Source: Pontiella desulfatans (lineage in GTDB: Bacteria; Verrucomicrobiota; Kiritimatiellia; Kiritimatiellales; Pontiellaceae). Taken from it: a DNA stretch of 64,000 nt. The position numbers were made by a program, and so were the translations under genes. The notes beneath the pieces are model-generated. The model saw nothing but the letters and a program-made list of their open reading frames with translations, was not told where the DNA came from and ran no database searches. The DNA is taken from contig NZ_CAAHFG010000001.1 of NCBI RefSeq assembly GCF_900890425.1, forward strand, positions 2,480,001-2,544,000. The letters run 5' to 3'. This document shows positions 51,068-60,081 of the stretch, one piece after another; positions within the stretch are counted from its first letter, which is position 1, and every line of letters begins with the position of its first letter.

Positions 51068-53026
51068 ATGAGTAAGAAGCCGTTGGGGGAAACCCTGTTT
51101 GTAATCCTTGGACTTCTATTCATTGCCTTAATTGGCTTGCGTACCATAAGCACACCGGAGCTATGGTCCCATTTGGCCCTGGGCCAAAGCGGGGCACCCA
51201 TATCCTTTCTTGAAGCCGACCATGCGGTCAACACCACCTGGCTCTACGACAAGCTGAGCTACATGATGTGGAATATCGGGGGCGCTCCGTTGCTCATCAT
51301 CCTCAACGTCGTGGCCCTCGTAGGCGCCTTTGCCCTGCTGTTGCAGGTTTCGAAAAAATGGGGAGGCCCGCTCAGCCAGGGCTTTGCGTTGCTGATCGCC
51401 GGGCACCTGATGTTCCAGACCCTGGATGTCGGCCCGCAGGTGGCCATGATGCTGTTCATTGCCCTGTTCCTCTACCTGCTCACATCCATCAAGAGCCCGG
51501 CGGTGTTGTTCGGGGTCTTGATCCCGCTCCAATTGGTTTGGACGAACATGCACGACTCCTTCCTTTACGGCCCTATCATTGCAGGCTTGGCTATTGCCCA
51601 GGCGAACCAGCAAAACAAAGGTTCGGGACGGAAGAAGAACCAATCCACATCTTCGGGCATCTATGGAATTCTCGCGATTGCCCTATTGGTGGCGACCGTT
51701 GCCAATCCCGCGTTCCTGAAACTCCATGCGCAGGTGTTCGCCAACGTCAAGTCGCCGTCGCCGGTCTACTGGTCGTCGCTCTTCATTGAATATTTCCAGA
51801 TTCCGGCACTCAAACCGCTGATCCTGTTTACCATGATCCTCGGCGCGGGCGGACTGATTACGCTCAAGAAAAAACTACCGGTCATGCTGACGACCATCGC
51901 CATCTACGGCGCCTTCCTCGTGTGGACGTCCCCGCACCACGTATTGCTCTTCGCCATCCTAGCCTACCCGTTCCTCGTGCTCAGCCTCACCTCCATCAGT
52001 GAATATATCCACAACTCCCTTGAACAGATGCTCGGCAAACAGGCCAAGGTCGTTCCGATGGTAACCGGGGCCGTTTTCGTTTTACTGATTGTTGGATCGC
52101 TTGTTCCGGTGGTAACGAGTTGCGCCTACGTTAAAACCGGGAGCGCCTCCAAGTTCGGCCTCGGTGTCGAAGAACAGCTCTACCCTGCCGATTGCGAAGC
52201 CATCCTCAACCATCCGGCCTTCCCGGCAAAAGCCATCAACCTGGCGGCGGACGGGGGCTACCTTGCCTTTAAATATGGACGCAAGTGCTTCATCGACTAT
52301 CGCCCCGGGCGCTATGACCGCGTGCTGCTGGACAACGTCAACAATATGATGCTGGGCAACCGCCAGGCGTATGACGACCTCTATGTCGAATATCGCCCCG
52401 AGGCCCTGATCATCAACACCCTCTCGCCCACGGCCGCCCAGGGCATCGTTACCCTGCTTGGAAAACGAATCTGGAAGCTGGCCTACTTTGATGGAACAAC
52501 CGTCATCCTGCTCAAGGACAAGGAGGAATTTGGCGACCTCCTCAACAACGCCGAAATCCAGCAAGCCGGTCTCGCCAAGTTGGAGGCGGCCCGAGCGGCC
52601 TATGCGGAAAGAGGCGGTGCCTGCGGGGCCGGCAACCCCGCCGAACTGATTGGTTCCGGCAAGATTTTCCTGGCCTTCAACCGCCCGAAAGAATCGAAAG
52701 CCATCTTCTCGCTTCTGCTGCAAGGGAACGGCCGGATTCCCGGCGCATGGATCGGACTGGGCAACAGCCAGTTGCTGTTGAAGGAGTTCGATGCGGCCGT
52801 TCAATCGCTGAAGATTTCCACCGAGCAGGCCCCGAACAGCCTGCTCGCATGGGCCAGCTATGCAACGGCGTGCAAATATGCAGGCCTGACCGAGGAATCA
52901 AAACAAGCCATTGAAAAGGCCAAGAAAATTGCCGAACGGAATAAGCCAGAGGAAGTGAACGCTCCCAAGAAGGAAGACGTCGAGGTGAAGGAACAATCGC
53001 TCGAGGAACTCAGCATTCCCGATTAG
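51068..53026 (+). CDS. Polytopic membrane protein with C-terminal TPR, unknown function
   Basis: A 652-residue protein from the ATG at 51068, with AAGGGAG six bases upstream. About 10 membrane helices cover residues 15-375. The first periplasmic loop has TPELWSHLALGQ...VNTTWLYDKLSYMMW, a pattern like the GT-C-fold membrane proteins (D/E-x-W-x-HL...) of PVC bacteria. A soluble domain with INLAADGGYLAFKYGRKCFIDYRPGRYDR follows, then at least two TPR units (GNGRIPGAWIGLGNSQLLLKEFDAAVQSL). A charged coiled tail ends the protein. It may be a glycosyltransferase-like protein, but I see no firm catalytic residue. Confidence 0.7.
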   Translation: MSKKPLGETLFVILGLLFIALIGLRTISTPELWSHLALGQSGAPISFLEADHAVNTTWLYDKLSYMMWNIGGAPLLIILNVVALVGAFALLLQVSKKWGGPLSQGFALLIAGHLMFQTLDVGPQVAMMLFIALFLYLLTSIKSPAVLFGVLIPLQLVWTNMHDSFLYGPIIAGLAIAQANQQNKGSGRKKNQSTSSGIYGILAIALLVATVANPAFLKLHAQVFANVKSPSPVYWSSLFIEYFQIPALKPLILFTMILGAGGLITLKKKLPVMLTTIAIYGAFLVWTSPHHVLLFAILAYPFLVLSLTSISEYIHNSLEQMLGKQAKVVPMVTGAVFVLLIVGSLVPVVTSCAYVKTGSASKFGLGVEEQLYPADCEAILNHPAFPAKAINLAADGGYLAFKYGRKCFIDYRPGRYDRVLLDNVNNMMLGNRQAYDDLYVEYRPEALIINTLSPTAAQGIVTLLGKRIWKLAYFDGTTVILLKDKEEFGDLLNNAEIQQAGLAKLEAARAAYAERGGACGAGNPAELIGSGKIFLAFNRPKESKAIFSLLLQGNGRIPGAWIGLGNSQLLLKEFDAAVQSLKISTEQAPNSLLAWASYATACKYAGLTEESKQAIEKAKKIAERNKPEEVNAPKKEDVEVKEQSLEELSIPD

Positions 53027-53472
53027 CGTCTTCCGCAACATATACTTTTCACGTCCGCCATCGGTTTTGTTCATCATAAGCCAAAAAAATAGTTAGCTCC
53101 TTTTGGATCGCCTGAACCATGGATCCTAGATCCGGGAATGGAATCACCACGAAACACAGGAAGTATTTTTTTGATTGTTAAAATATAGGTGTGTGATCTC
53201 CACGTCCGGCCCGTATAGGCTGGACTTTTCAGACCAATGAAAGAAGACCACACAATGGATAACGTATCACTGATCGACCGCCTGACCCGCCGAGTCCATA
53301 TCCTCAAAACCAACGATGAAATCTTCAGGCTGCAGGATTCAATTCACCGCCGAGGACAGCGGCAGAAAGCGAAGAAATCACAGTGAAAACTGATACTCGC
53401 AAGGAAGCGGGGTAATTAACGGGAAAGCGTTGCATTTTTGGTTCGCCGCCCGCTGCACGTTTCAACCGGCGT
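53027..53472. other. Intergenic region with a transposase remnant
   Basis: About 445 bases between the membrane protein and the rhamnosidase operon. It holds a possible IS21 IstB fragment at 53237-53386. No terminator with a clear stem and T-run is seen after either convergent gene. Confidence 0.55.
53237..53386 (+). pseudogene. Remnant of an IS21-family IstB helper (C-terminal end)
   Basis: A 49-codon frame reads MDNVSLIDRLTRRVHILKTN after a short lead, then DEIFRLQDSIHRRGQ and a basic end. DRLTHR-H(I/V)L...S-RL is the usual C-terminal end of IstB ATP-binding proteins of IS21 elements. No Walker motifs or IstA partner are present nearby, so it is a leftover of an old insertion. The call rests on pattern memory of the family and not on a database search. 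Confidence 0.5.
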
Positions 53473-56139
53473 TTACAATTCCGCACGCAACGTATTCATC
53501 TCGACCGCGATTTCAAAACCCAGATGACTTTCATTGGATTTCATTTCGACCTTTGTATTTTTTGGTGCCGAGATGTTGATCTGGAGCGTATCGCCCTTGA
53601 TCTTCCAATCTACGTGCACCGCACCTTTCGGTGTTGCGGTTGAACCGGAGGCATGTTTGAGACCGGAGATCCATGGGCTGATTTCGAAGGCCTTACCGCC
53701 GGGTTGGGTTTGGCGGATGCCGAGGACAATGCGGTTGAGGAACCAGATGGGGCTCGAAGCCCAGGCGTGGCAGTGACTGCGCGTCGGAAAGCCGTGCGTA
53801 TCAAAATCACTTCCTGCAAACATCTCCCAGACCGTGCTGGCACCCGCATCGATCATGGGCTGAAACTTGGAGCGGATGGAATCGATTGTCGCGTCGTATT
53901 CCCCATTCTTTTCCAGGGTCTCATACATGAACTGCATGGCGAAGGGTGAACCGATCGTGGTCATGCTTTCCGGTGGATTCAACAGGTTGCTTAGTGCCGT
54001 CTGCCGGATTTGGGGAGTGGCAACGCCGCACATGATCGAGAGCATGGAGGTGTGCTGACAGACCTTAGAACTCGGCTTGCCGGACTTATCCAGCAGCGCA
54101 TCGGGATAGCTCCCCTTCCCCTCATCCCAGAATGAATTGATGGCACGGATAAGTTTCTTGCGGCGGGCGCACATTTTTTTCCGGGCGGCAGCTTTACCGA
54201 GCACTTCTGCACAGTTTTCAGCCGCCTGGAGAGCGCCGACCCACAGCATACTGTTGTGCAGGACGGTTTCGTTATCGTGATCGATCGGCGCCCATTCCAG
54301 CAGGTTCCACAAAGGCCCGCTGAATAGACCGCGCTCATCGACAAATTGTTCTGCCCCTTCCAGGTTTTTCAGGACAGCGGGCCACAGTTTTTTCAGGAAA
54401 CGTTTGTCGCCACTGTGGAAATAATGTTCCCAGACGTGCATCCCCCACAGGAAACTCCAGGCCGGCAACTGGCACTCCCACGACGAAGGAACCTGGCATC
54501 CAACCATTGGAAATTTTTCGAGCGACTGGGCCCCCAGCTCCAGGCTGCGCGCAGACACATCATAGTTGCCGTAGGCCGTAAATGCGTAGAGTGCTTCGTT
54601 ACGGGCATCACCGATCCAGAGCGTCTGCTCGTAGAGCGGGCAGTCGGTAAACGTATCCTCCATGCATAGCTTCAGCGTGCGCTCGGACATCTTCCAAATC
54701 TGATTCAATGCCGGGTCGCTCGATTTGAAAACCTCGACCTGCATGACCGGTGCCGTTGATTCCATGATCCGTACCGACCTGATTTCAACCGGCGACTCCG
54801 CATTGCGGATGGTCACAAACAAGTATTGCCCGGCGCGGCGTTTCAGCGAAGTAAAACGGTTAACACCCCTCTTCGTGATGTAGCGCATGCCGTTGCGGTT
54901 GAACGGGAGCGTATGCTGAATGGTTCCATCAGACGCGATGTATTCGACCATGTTCAGATCCACCATCACACCGTCATCGGCCTTGATGGTAAAATCGAAA
55001 TAGCCACAGGTTTGCTCACCAAAATCAAAGCAGTATTCGGTATCGCCACGGGCGGCAGGTTGCCTCGCAGCGAACTCCGCCGCTACGTCTTCCATGAAGA
55101 TCTGCTCTTCCGGAACATCGCAAATTTCGAACCCCCAGGGATAGACCTCGATGGCTTTAAGCCACCGCCGCTCCACCTGCTTTGCGGCTTTGTTTTCAAA
55201 GGTAAGCCACCGCACATCCGAGTCGCGGAAAAGGCACGTTGCAGCCATGGAAACCGTCCATTCACCCCACCCCTTCAGGTTGAGCCAGGTGAATGCAATT
55301 TCTTTGTTATGGCCGTAGAAGCTATTGCAGAAAAAGACGACGTTGTGCCTGCCGGAAACCAACGTGATTTTACCCGTCTTGAGCAACCGACCATTGACCG
55401 CCACCTTCCAATCATTGGAACCAAAGTTATACTGCTGTTTCTTGCGTACCGTTAACGTGGAGCTGAGCGACACCGGGCGACTGGTATGGAAATTGGCCTC
55501 AATAGTTTCTCCATGCGCCAATTGCGTGACGGGAACGCACCAATGGGGTTCGCTTTTTTTAACGTATGCGACGCTCGGATCACCGTTGGGTCGCCGCAGT
55601 TTTTTAGTCAGCAACTGAGTATTTCGGCACAACAGCCTGCCCGGCCGCTTAACCTCAACCGCCGGTTGCCAATCGAGCACGGTTGAGAGGCGCGCGTCAT
55701 ATTCCTCGAACGGCTCCATCTGGATCGAAATTTTCGGCGTCCATTGTTTCCAAGCCTTGGAAGGCGAGGCCTGCCAGGAAGCATCCGTCCCGACCACTTC
55801 GCCGTCAACCAGCAACGCAGCGCGCAAGCCGGCCTGTTGCGGAATCTGGTGGAAGGTGCCGATGCCGAAGTAGCGGGCAATGACTTCGATTTTGTTTATA
55901 CCCGACTTAAGTACGCCAGAAACATCGTGCTCGTCATACTGGTAATGCTCGGGATAGCCCCGCGCCGGCCCATCGTGGATCCACTTGCCGTTCACGGAAA
56001 CCCGATACCAGCTGTCGGCCGTGATTTGCAGCAGCGCGTGTTCCGGGTTTAAGACATGGATCTCTTTCCTGAACAGTACCGTCTGGTTGTATTCGCGCAA
56101 CTCATTGTGCGCACACCAGATCCATTTTGATTTTTTCAT
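53473..56139 (-). CDS. GH78-like alpha-L-rhamnosidase
   Basis: An 888-residue protein without an obvious signal peptide, with weak AAAG before the ATG. It begins SKWIWCAHNELREYNQTVLF, the beta-sandwich opening of GH78 enzymes (WIW...FRKEI). DGPARGYPEHYQYDEHDV is the conserved D(G)P-x-R loop. The (alpha/alpha)6 catalytic domain has FTDCPLYEQTLWIGDARNEA, where GH78 usually reads DCPQRDERLGWTGDA; the acidic residues E and D are kept but RDE is changed. WNLLEWAPIDHDNETVLHN and WEMFAG follow, and a C-terminal beta domain closes it. It probably removes terminal rhamnose from oligosaccharides imported by the sugar symporter encoded upstream, whose stop codon it overlaps by four bases. Confidence 0.88.
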   Translation of the reverse strand: MKKSKWIWCAHNELREYNQTVLFRKEIHVLNPEHALLQITADSWYRVSVNGKWIHDGPARGYPEHYQYDEHDVSGVLKSGINKIEVIARYFGIGTFHQIPQQAGLRAALLVDGEVVGTDASWQASPSKAWKQWTPKISIQMEPFEEYDARLSTVLDWQPAVEVKRPGRLLCRNTQLLTKKLRRPNGDPSVAYVKKSEPHWCVPVTQLAHGETIEANFHTSRPVSLSSTLTVRKKQQYNFGSNDWKVAVNGRLLKTGKITLVSGRHNVVFFCNSFYGHNKEIAFTWLNLKGWGEWTVSMAATCLFRDSDVRWLTFENKAAKQVERRWLKAIEVYPWGFEICDVPEEQIFMEDVAAEFAARQPAARGDTEYCFDFGEQTCGYFDFTIKADDGVMVDLNMVEYIASDGTIQHTLPFNRNGMRYITKRGVNRFTSLKRRAGQYLFVTIRNAESPVEIRSVRIMESTAPVMQVEVFKSSDPALNQIWKMSERTLKLCMEDTFTDCPLYEQTLWIGDARNEALYAFTAYGNYDVSARSLELGAQSLEKFPMVGCQVPSSWECQLPAWSFLWGMHVWEHYFHSGDKRFLKKLWPAVLKNLEGAEQFVDERGLFSGPLWNLLEWAPIDHDNETVLHNSMLWVGALQAAENCAEVLGKAAARKKMCARRKKLIRAINSFWDEGKGSYPDALLDKSGKPSSKVCQHTSMLSIMCGVATPQIRQTALSNLLNPPESMTTIGSPFAMQFMYETLEKNGEYDATIDSIRSKFQPMIDAGASTVWEMFAGSDFDTHGFPTRSHCHAWASSPIWFLNRIVLGIRQTQPGGKAFEISPWISGLKHASGSTATPKGAVHVDWKIKGDTLQINISAPKNTKVEMKSNESHLGFEIAVEMNTLRAEL

Positions 56140-57512
56140 GATGCTTTATTCAGTTCTGTTTGAATTTCGCCCATGCGCTCGCGGGTCAACGGAAACTTGA
56201 CCGTAAGGGAGATCGCGATGGCCAGGAACAGCAAGGGCGTCACGGCAAAAAAGAATCGAAGGAAGCTGACGGTGGATGCCGATTGCGTAGCAATTTCTGC
56301 ATCGAAGCCCGACCATTGGATGATCAGACCGCTCACAGCCATCACCCCCGCCAAGCCGAATTTTACCAGCAGGCCGAAAGCGGCACCGAACATGCCTTCA
56401 CGCCGAAGGCCGGTGGTCAGCTCATCTTCATCCGTCACGTCCGCCAGCATGGAGGATGTCAACACCCACACGCACGAAAGGCCGGGCGATGCGAGTATGG
56501 CAATCACCAGTTGGAGATAGGGTAGACGGGCGCTGAACAACAACGGGCTCAGCGCAAACGCGGCAGCAACCATCGACAGCCCAGCAATCAGGGTGTGCCG
56601 CTTGCCGAACTTGCGGCTGAGCAGATTGATCACGGGAACCGCAACAATTCCGAGCGCACCATAGACCGTGTTATAGGTGCCGTTCATCATGGCGAACGAT
56701 TCCTTGGCCGCGTCCACGCCCTGCCCGGCAAAGACAATCGCGAGGTTGATATACATCATCAGCGGGAAGGCCAGGAAAATGGCCATCAGGATGCAGAACA
56801 CAATACCGGCCACCATCAGAAAACTTTTATTCTTAAAGGTATATTTCAGCGCCGGAAGCAACTTGATCTTTTCCTGATCCTGCGACGCGGCGCGTTCGCG
56901 GCACAGGATGGCGGGCAACAGGCCGAACACAAAGATCAGCACACCAATAATAATACCGACCACCTTTGCCCCTTGCAGAATGGTGCCCCCGAATGCCGGG
57001 ATGAAACACATTTTATACACCCAGGGCAGGAAGAGCGTTGAGCCGATGTTCATGACGAACGTCTTGTATGACATGACGCTGGTGCGCTCGTCATAGTCCG
57101 GCGTCATCTCGAATCCAAGCGCATTATAGGGCACCGAAAAAACGGTGTAGGCCGTGAAAAACAGAATGGAGATGATGAGGAAATAAATAAAATGGCCGTT
57201 TCCGGTGAGCGCCTCCGGCGGCATCCACATCAGGGCGCAAAAGATTCCGGCCAACAGCGACCCGAGCGCCAGCCAGGGACGACGCCGACCAAACCGACTG
57301 CGGGTGTTGTCGGAAATGTTGCCCATGAAGGGATCAGTAAACGCATCCCAGAGCCGCGGCAACGAAATGGCCAACCCGATCAGCGCCGCGTTGACCTTCA
57401 GTTCAATGTTATAGATCGGCATGGCGAGCTGGAAAATAATGTTCGCCATGATGACGTCCGAAACCGCCCCCAAACCGTAGAATAGCTTGTCCTTAACCTG
57501 CAGTTTTTCCAT
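56136..57512 (-). CDS. GPH-family sugar:cation symporter
   Basis: A 458-residue inner-membrane protein with 12 predicted helices. The N terminus (KDKLFYGLGAVSDVIMANIIF) and the motif LPRLWDAFTDPFMGNISDNT followed by RSRFGRRRPWL are hallmarks of the glycoside-pentoside-hexuronide symporters (MelB/XylP-like). The first Asp-rich motif (DAFTDP) binds the coupling cation. It would bring depolymerised oligosaccharides or sugars from the periplasm to cytoplasmic enzymes such as the GH78-like protein encoded immediately after it (4-bp ATGA overlap). It starts 5 bp after the stop of the preceding putative hydrolase. Confidence 0.92.
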   Translation of the reverse strand: MEKLQVKDKLFYGLGAVSDVIMANIIFQLAMPIYNIELKVNAALIGLAISLPRLWDAFTDPFMGNISDNTRSRFGRRRPWLALGSLLAGIFCALMWMPPEALTGNGHFIYFLIISILFFTAYTVFSVPYNALGFEMTPDYDERTSVMSYKTFVMNIGSTLFLPWVYKMCFIPAFGGTILQGAKVVGIIIGVLIFVFGLLPAILCRERAASQDQEKIKLLPALKYTFKNKSFLMVAGIVFCILMAIFLAFPLMMYINLAIVFAGQGVDAAKESFAMMNGTYNTVYGALGIVAVPVINLLSRKFGKRHTLIAGLSMVAAAFALSPLLFSARLPYLQLVIAILASPGLSCVWVLTSSMLADVTDEDELTTGLRREGMFGAAFGLLVKFGLAGVMAVSGLIIQWSGFDAEIATQSASTVSFLRFFFAVTPLLFLAIAISLTVKFPLTRERMGEIQTELNKAS

Positions 57513-57517
57513 ATCTA

Positions 57518-58762
57518 CTATTCCCGATTATGTTCCTTGATGACCTCGTGCACCGCTTCGATAATCTGGTCGCCGTTTTCCTTCTCCATGATGGCCGACC
57601 AGTTGTAGAAGGTCAGGTAGCGGCAGTTCCTGTGAAACAGCGTGCTCTTGAACGCGCGTATCCATGGTTCCTTCTTAAATTCAAAGCGGAACAACCACTC
57701 CACCGCCGCCCAGTATTCCGCATCGCTTTCGCGGATGCCGCGATTGATTCCCGAATCATCCTGCATCCGATGCGAATACCAGTAGCAGCTCCAGCCCGGA
57801 CATGAATAGCGATTGACGGCGGCGTCATACAGGGCCTCTCCATCCTCGTTGCCCCAGCCGTGCGTGAAGATCCGACTGCGTGGTAGCCCGGCCTTGCGCA
57901 GCACCCTGGAGAGATCCTCCAAATGGCGCTGAACAATTTTGACCTGATCTTCGTATTCAAGCGTCCCGGACTTCCTGATTCCACCGGTATACGCCGCTGC
58001 ATAGCCTTGCGTCTTGCCGCCCCGGTTGAGCAATTGCGAACGGTCTTTCTTAAAGCGCGGGTCATCCTTGGCCTGAAGGTCAAGATAGTCATCGCCCTCT
58101 TTTGGATAAAAATGGTTCACTCCAATCGCGCTTTCCCAACCCACTTCCACGCCAACGAGCAGATCCCTCTTTTCCTTCGGCAACGACCGCTGCCAATCCA
58201 TGATGATGGCAAGCAACGGTTCCAAAGCCTCGTGGCAGGCCTTGCGGTATGCCGGACTCATCAGGTTGGGTGGCGGGCGCACACGAATCTGTCTGCCCCA
58301 GTCGCGCCAGGCAGACTTCAGGGCATACTCCGGCCCCCACCCCGTCCACTCGACATTCGAGACATTATCGGGATCATATCCAGGCAGGTCAGGATCCCAC
58401 CAGTTCCATAAATCCGGCCGCGCATCCCACCATTGCTCACCATCCAGCTTTACGGTTATCGGAGTGTCGGTCTCTTCCGCGGCCTGCAGATAATTGCGCA
58501 ATGACTGCTGAACCGTTTCGGGACGATACTTGAAATAGGAAAAGATACATGAGAGCCCCACCCGCACGCCGTCGTCAGGAAGGCCGTCAAAGTGCTGCAT
58601 AATTTTTTCAACATTCGCGGCGGAAAATCCGTCGGGTTTCCCGGCCTCGAAACCATCCGACGGCCCGGTCATGAAGAAGATAAAACGATCATGGTCTTCC
58701 GCAGCCAAAGAACCATTCAGCAACAGGCCGCAAAAAAGAGGAACGAGAAACCGGAATGCCAC
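57518..58762 (-). CDS. Secreted putative glycoside hydrolase, family not recognised (copy 1)
   Basis: A 414-residue protein with a GTG start 2 bp after the stop of its paralogue; GGGGA six bases upstream supports it. Residues 1-20 are a signal peptide. The mature protein has many Trp and acidic residues and a TIM-barrel-like alternation: VGLSCIFSYFKYR, VKLDGEQWWDARPDLWNWWD, WRDWGRQIRVRPPPNLMSP, VGVEVGWES, FTHGWGNEDGE, and WIRAFKSTLFHRNCRYLTFYNW. E and D in GEQWWD and GWES are candidates for catalysis. I do not recognise a CAZy family. Its neighbours (sulfatase, GH38-like, GH78-like) point to carbohydrate hydrolysis. Confidence 0.75.
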   Translation of the reverse strand: MAFRFLVPLFCGLLLNGSLAAEDHDRFIFFMTGPSDGFEAGKPDGFSAANVEKIMQHFDGLPDDGVRVGLSCIFSYFKYRPETVQQSLRNYLQAAEETDTPITVKLDGEQWWDARPDLWNWWDPDLPGYDPDNVSNVEWTGWGPEYALKSAWRDWGRQIRVRPPPNLMSPAYRKACHEALEPLLAIIMDWQRSLPKEKRDLLVGVEVGWESAIGVNHFYPKEGDDYLDLQAKDDPRFKKDRSQLLNRGGKTQGYAAAYTGGIRKSGTLEYEDQVKIVQRHLEDLSRVLRKAGLPRSRIFTHGWGNEDGEALYDAAVNRYSCPGWSCYWYSHRMQDDSGINRGIRESDAEYWAAVEWLFRFEFKKEPWIRAFKSTLFHRNCRYLTFYNWSAIMEKENGDQIIEAVHEVIKEHNRE

Positions 58763-58764
58763 TT

Positions 58765-60072
58765 CTATTCCCCATCCATGTCATAAAGGCTGCTGATCGG
58801 TGCGCCCGTCCATTCCGGGAGTTCCTGCGGGCTGAGTCCTTCATCGAGCACTTTATTTGTCATGCGAATGACTTCACTACTCGGCGTATCGACAATTTCC
58901 CAGTTATAGATACACATCATGTTGAGCCCCGGTGCATTGATGGTGTTTTTAATGGCGGTGTACCACAGCTGCCCCTTCTCAACGGGATAGAGCAGCAGCC
59001 ATTCAACCGAACCCCATTGCCGAACACCCGGCCGGTGCAGGTTTCGCAAAACCCCCTTGTTTTTCATGATGTCGGTCGAGTTCCAGTATTCGCTCCAGCC
59101 GGGCAGGGCCAGATCATTCACCGCCGCGTCATAAAGTTTCTCGCCCTTCTCATTGCCGAACGTGTGCGTATACAGCTTGTCTTTCGGAATACCGAGTTCC
59201 CGCGCCTTTTTCGACAGGTCGAGCAAGTGCAGGCGGATGACTTCGACCAGATCGTCTTCCGTAATGTCGCCGCTCGACCGCAGCCCGGCCGAAGAAACCG
59301 CGGCATAGCCAATCTGCTGATGCCCCCGGCTCAGCACATCCAGATTCACCGTCGAACCGCCGGGCGGATCGTTTGCCTCGGGTTGGCCGAGCAGTTCATT
59401 TCCATTGGGATGATAGTAGGAGCTTGTTCCAACCCCGCTCTCCCAGCCCACATTCAGCCCGACAAACAGTCCCTTTTTCTGACGCGGCAGCCGGTTGTAC
59501 CAATCAGCCACAATCGGCACCAGCCGATCCATTGCTCCATGGCATGCCTCGCGATAGGTCGGGCTCATTAAGTTAGGCGGTGGGAGGATGCGGATCTGGC
59601 GTCCCCAATCGCGCCACGCAATCTTCAGCGCATATTCCTCCGACCAATGCGAGCGCTCCACATTCTTCACATTCGCCGGATCGTAGCCGGGCTTGGTCGG
59701 ATCCCACCAGTTCCAGAGGTCGGGGCGGTTTTCCCACCATTGCTCGCCGTCCAGCTTGATCCACACCGGGACATTCGCCTTTTCCGATGCCTTGAGAAAT
59801 CGCTTCAAAGACTCTTCAACCGTATCCAGGTCGTGATGCAAGTAGGAAAAGATACACCCCACCCCGACGCTGATTTCGTTTGTATGGCTGTATTCAGGGA
59901 AATGCCTAGCGATGTCCTTGAGCGCATCCGTGGTAAAAGTGGCCGGGTTGCCTTCGTTCAGCACCTTGCCGTGCGTACGCATAAACACCAACGAACGCTG
60001 CCCGGGCGGCTCTGCCGCCACAGATCCAGCCCCAACCATTCCACAAAGGATAGTGATGATAATCCGCTTCAT
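58765..60072 (-). CDS. Secreted putative glycoside hydrolase, family not recognised (copy 2)
   Basis: A 435-residue paralogue of the next gene. Signal peptide 1-20 (MKRIIITILCGMVGAGSVAA). Shared signatures are VGCIFSYLHHD, IKLDGEQWWENRPDLWNWWD, WRDWGRQIRILPPPNLMSP, VGLNVGWESG, YTHTFGNEKGE, LPGWSEYWNS and YTAIKNTINAPGLNMMCIYNW. The pair clearly arose by tandem duplication but has diverged a good deal, so the two may act on different linkages. It starts 9 bp after the GH38-like gene stop and ends 2 bp before copy 1. Confidence 0.75.
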   Translation of the reverse strand: MKRIIITILCGMVGAGSVAAEPPGQRSLVFMRTHGKVLNEGNPATFTTDALKDIARHFPEYSHTNEISVGVGCIFSYLHHDLDTVEESLKRFLKASEKANVPVWIKLDGEQWWENRPDLWNWWDPTKPGYDPANVKNVERSHWSEEYALKIAWRDWGRQIRILPPPNLMSPTYREACHGAMDRLVPIVADWYNRLPRQKKGLFVGLNVGWESGVGTSSYYHPNGNELLGQPEANDPPGGSTVNLDVLSRGHQQIGYAAVSSAGLRSSGDITEDDLVEVIRLHLLDLSKKARELGIPKDKLYTHTFGNEKGEKLYDAAVNDLALPGWSEYWNSTDIMKNKGVLRNLHRPGVRQWGSVEWLLLYPVEKGQLWYTAIKNTINAPGLNMMCIYNWEIVDTPSSEVIRMTNKVLDEGLSPQELPEWTGAPISSLYDMDGE

Positions 60073-60081
60073 TCGAAAACC

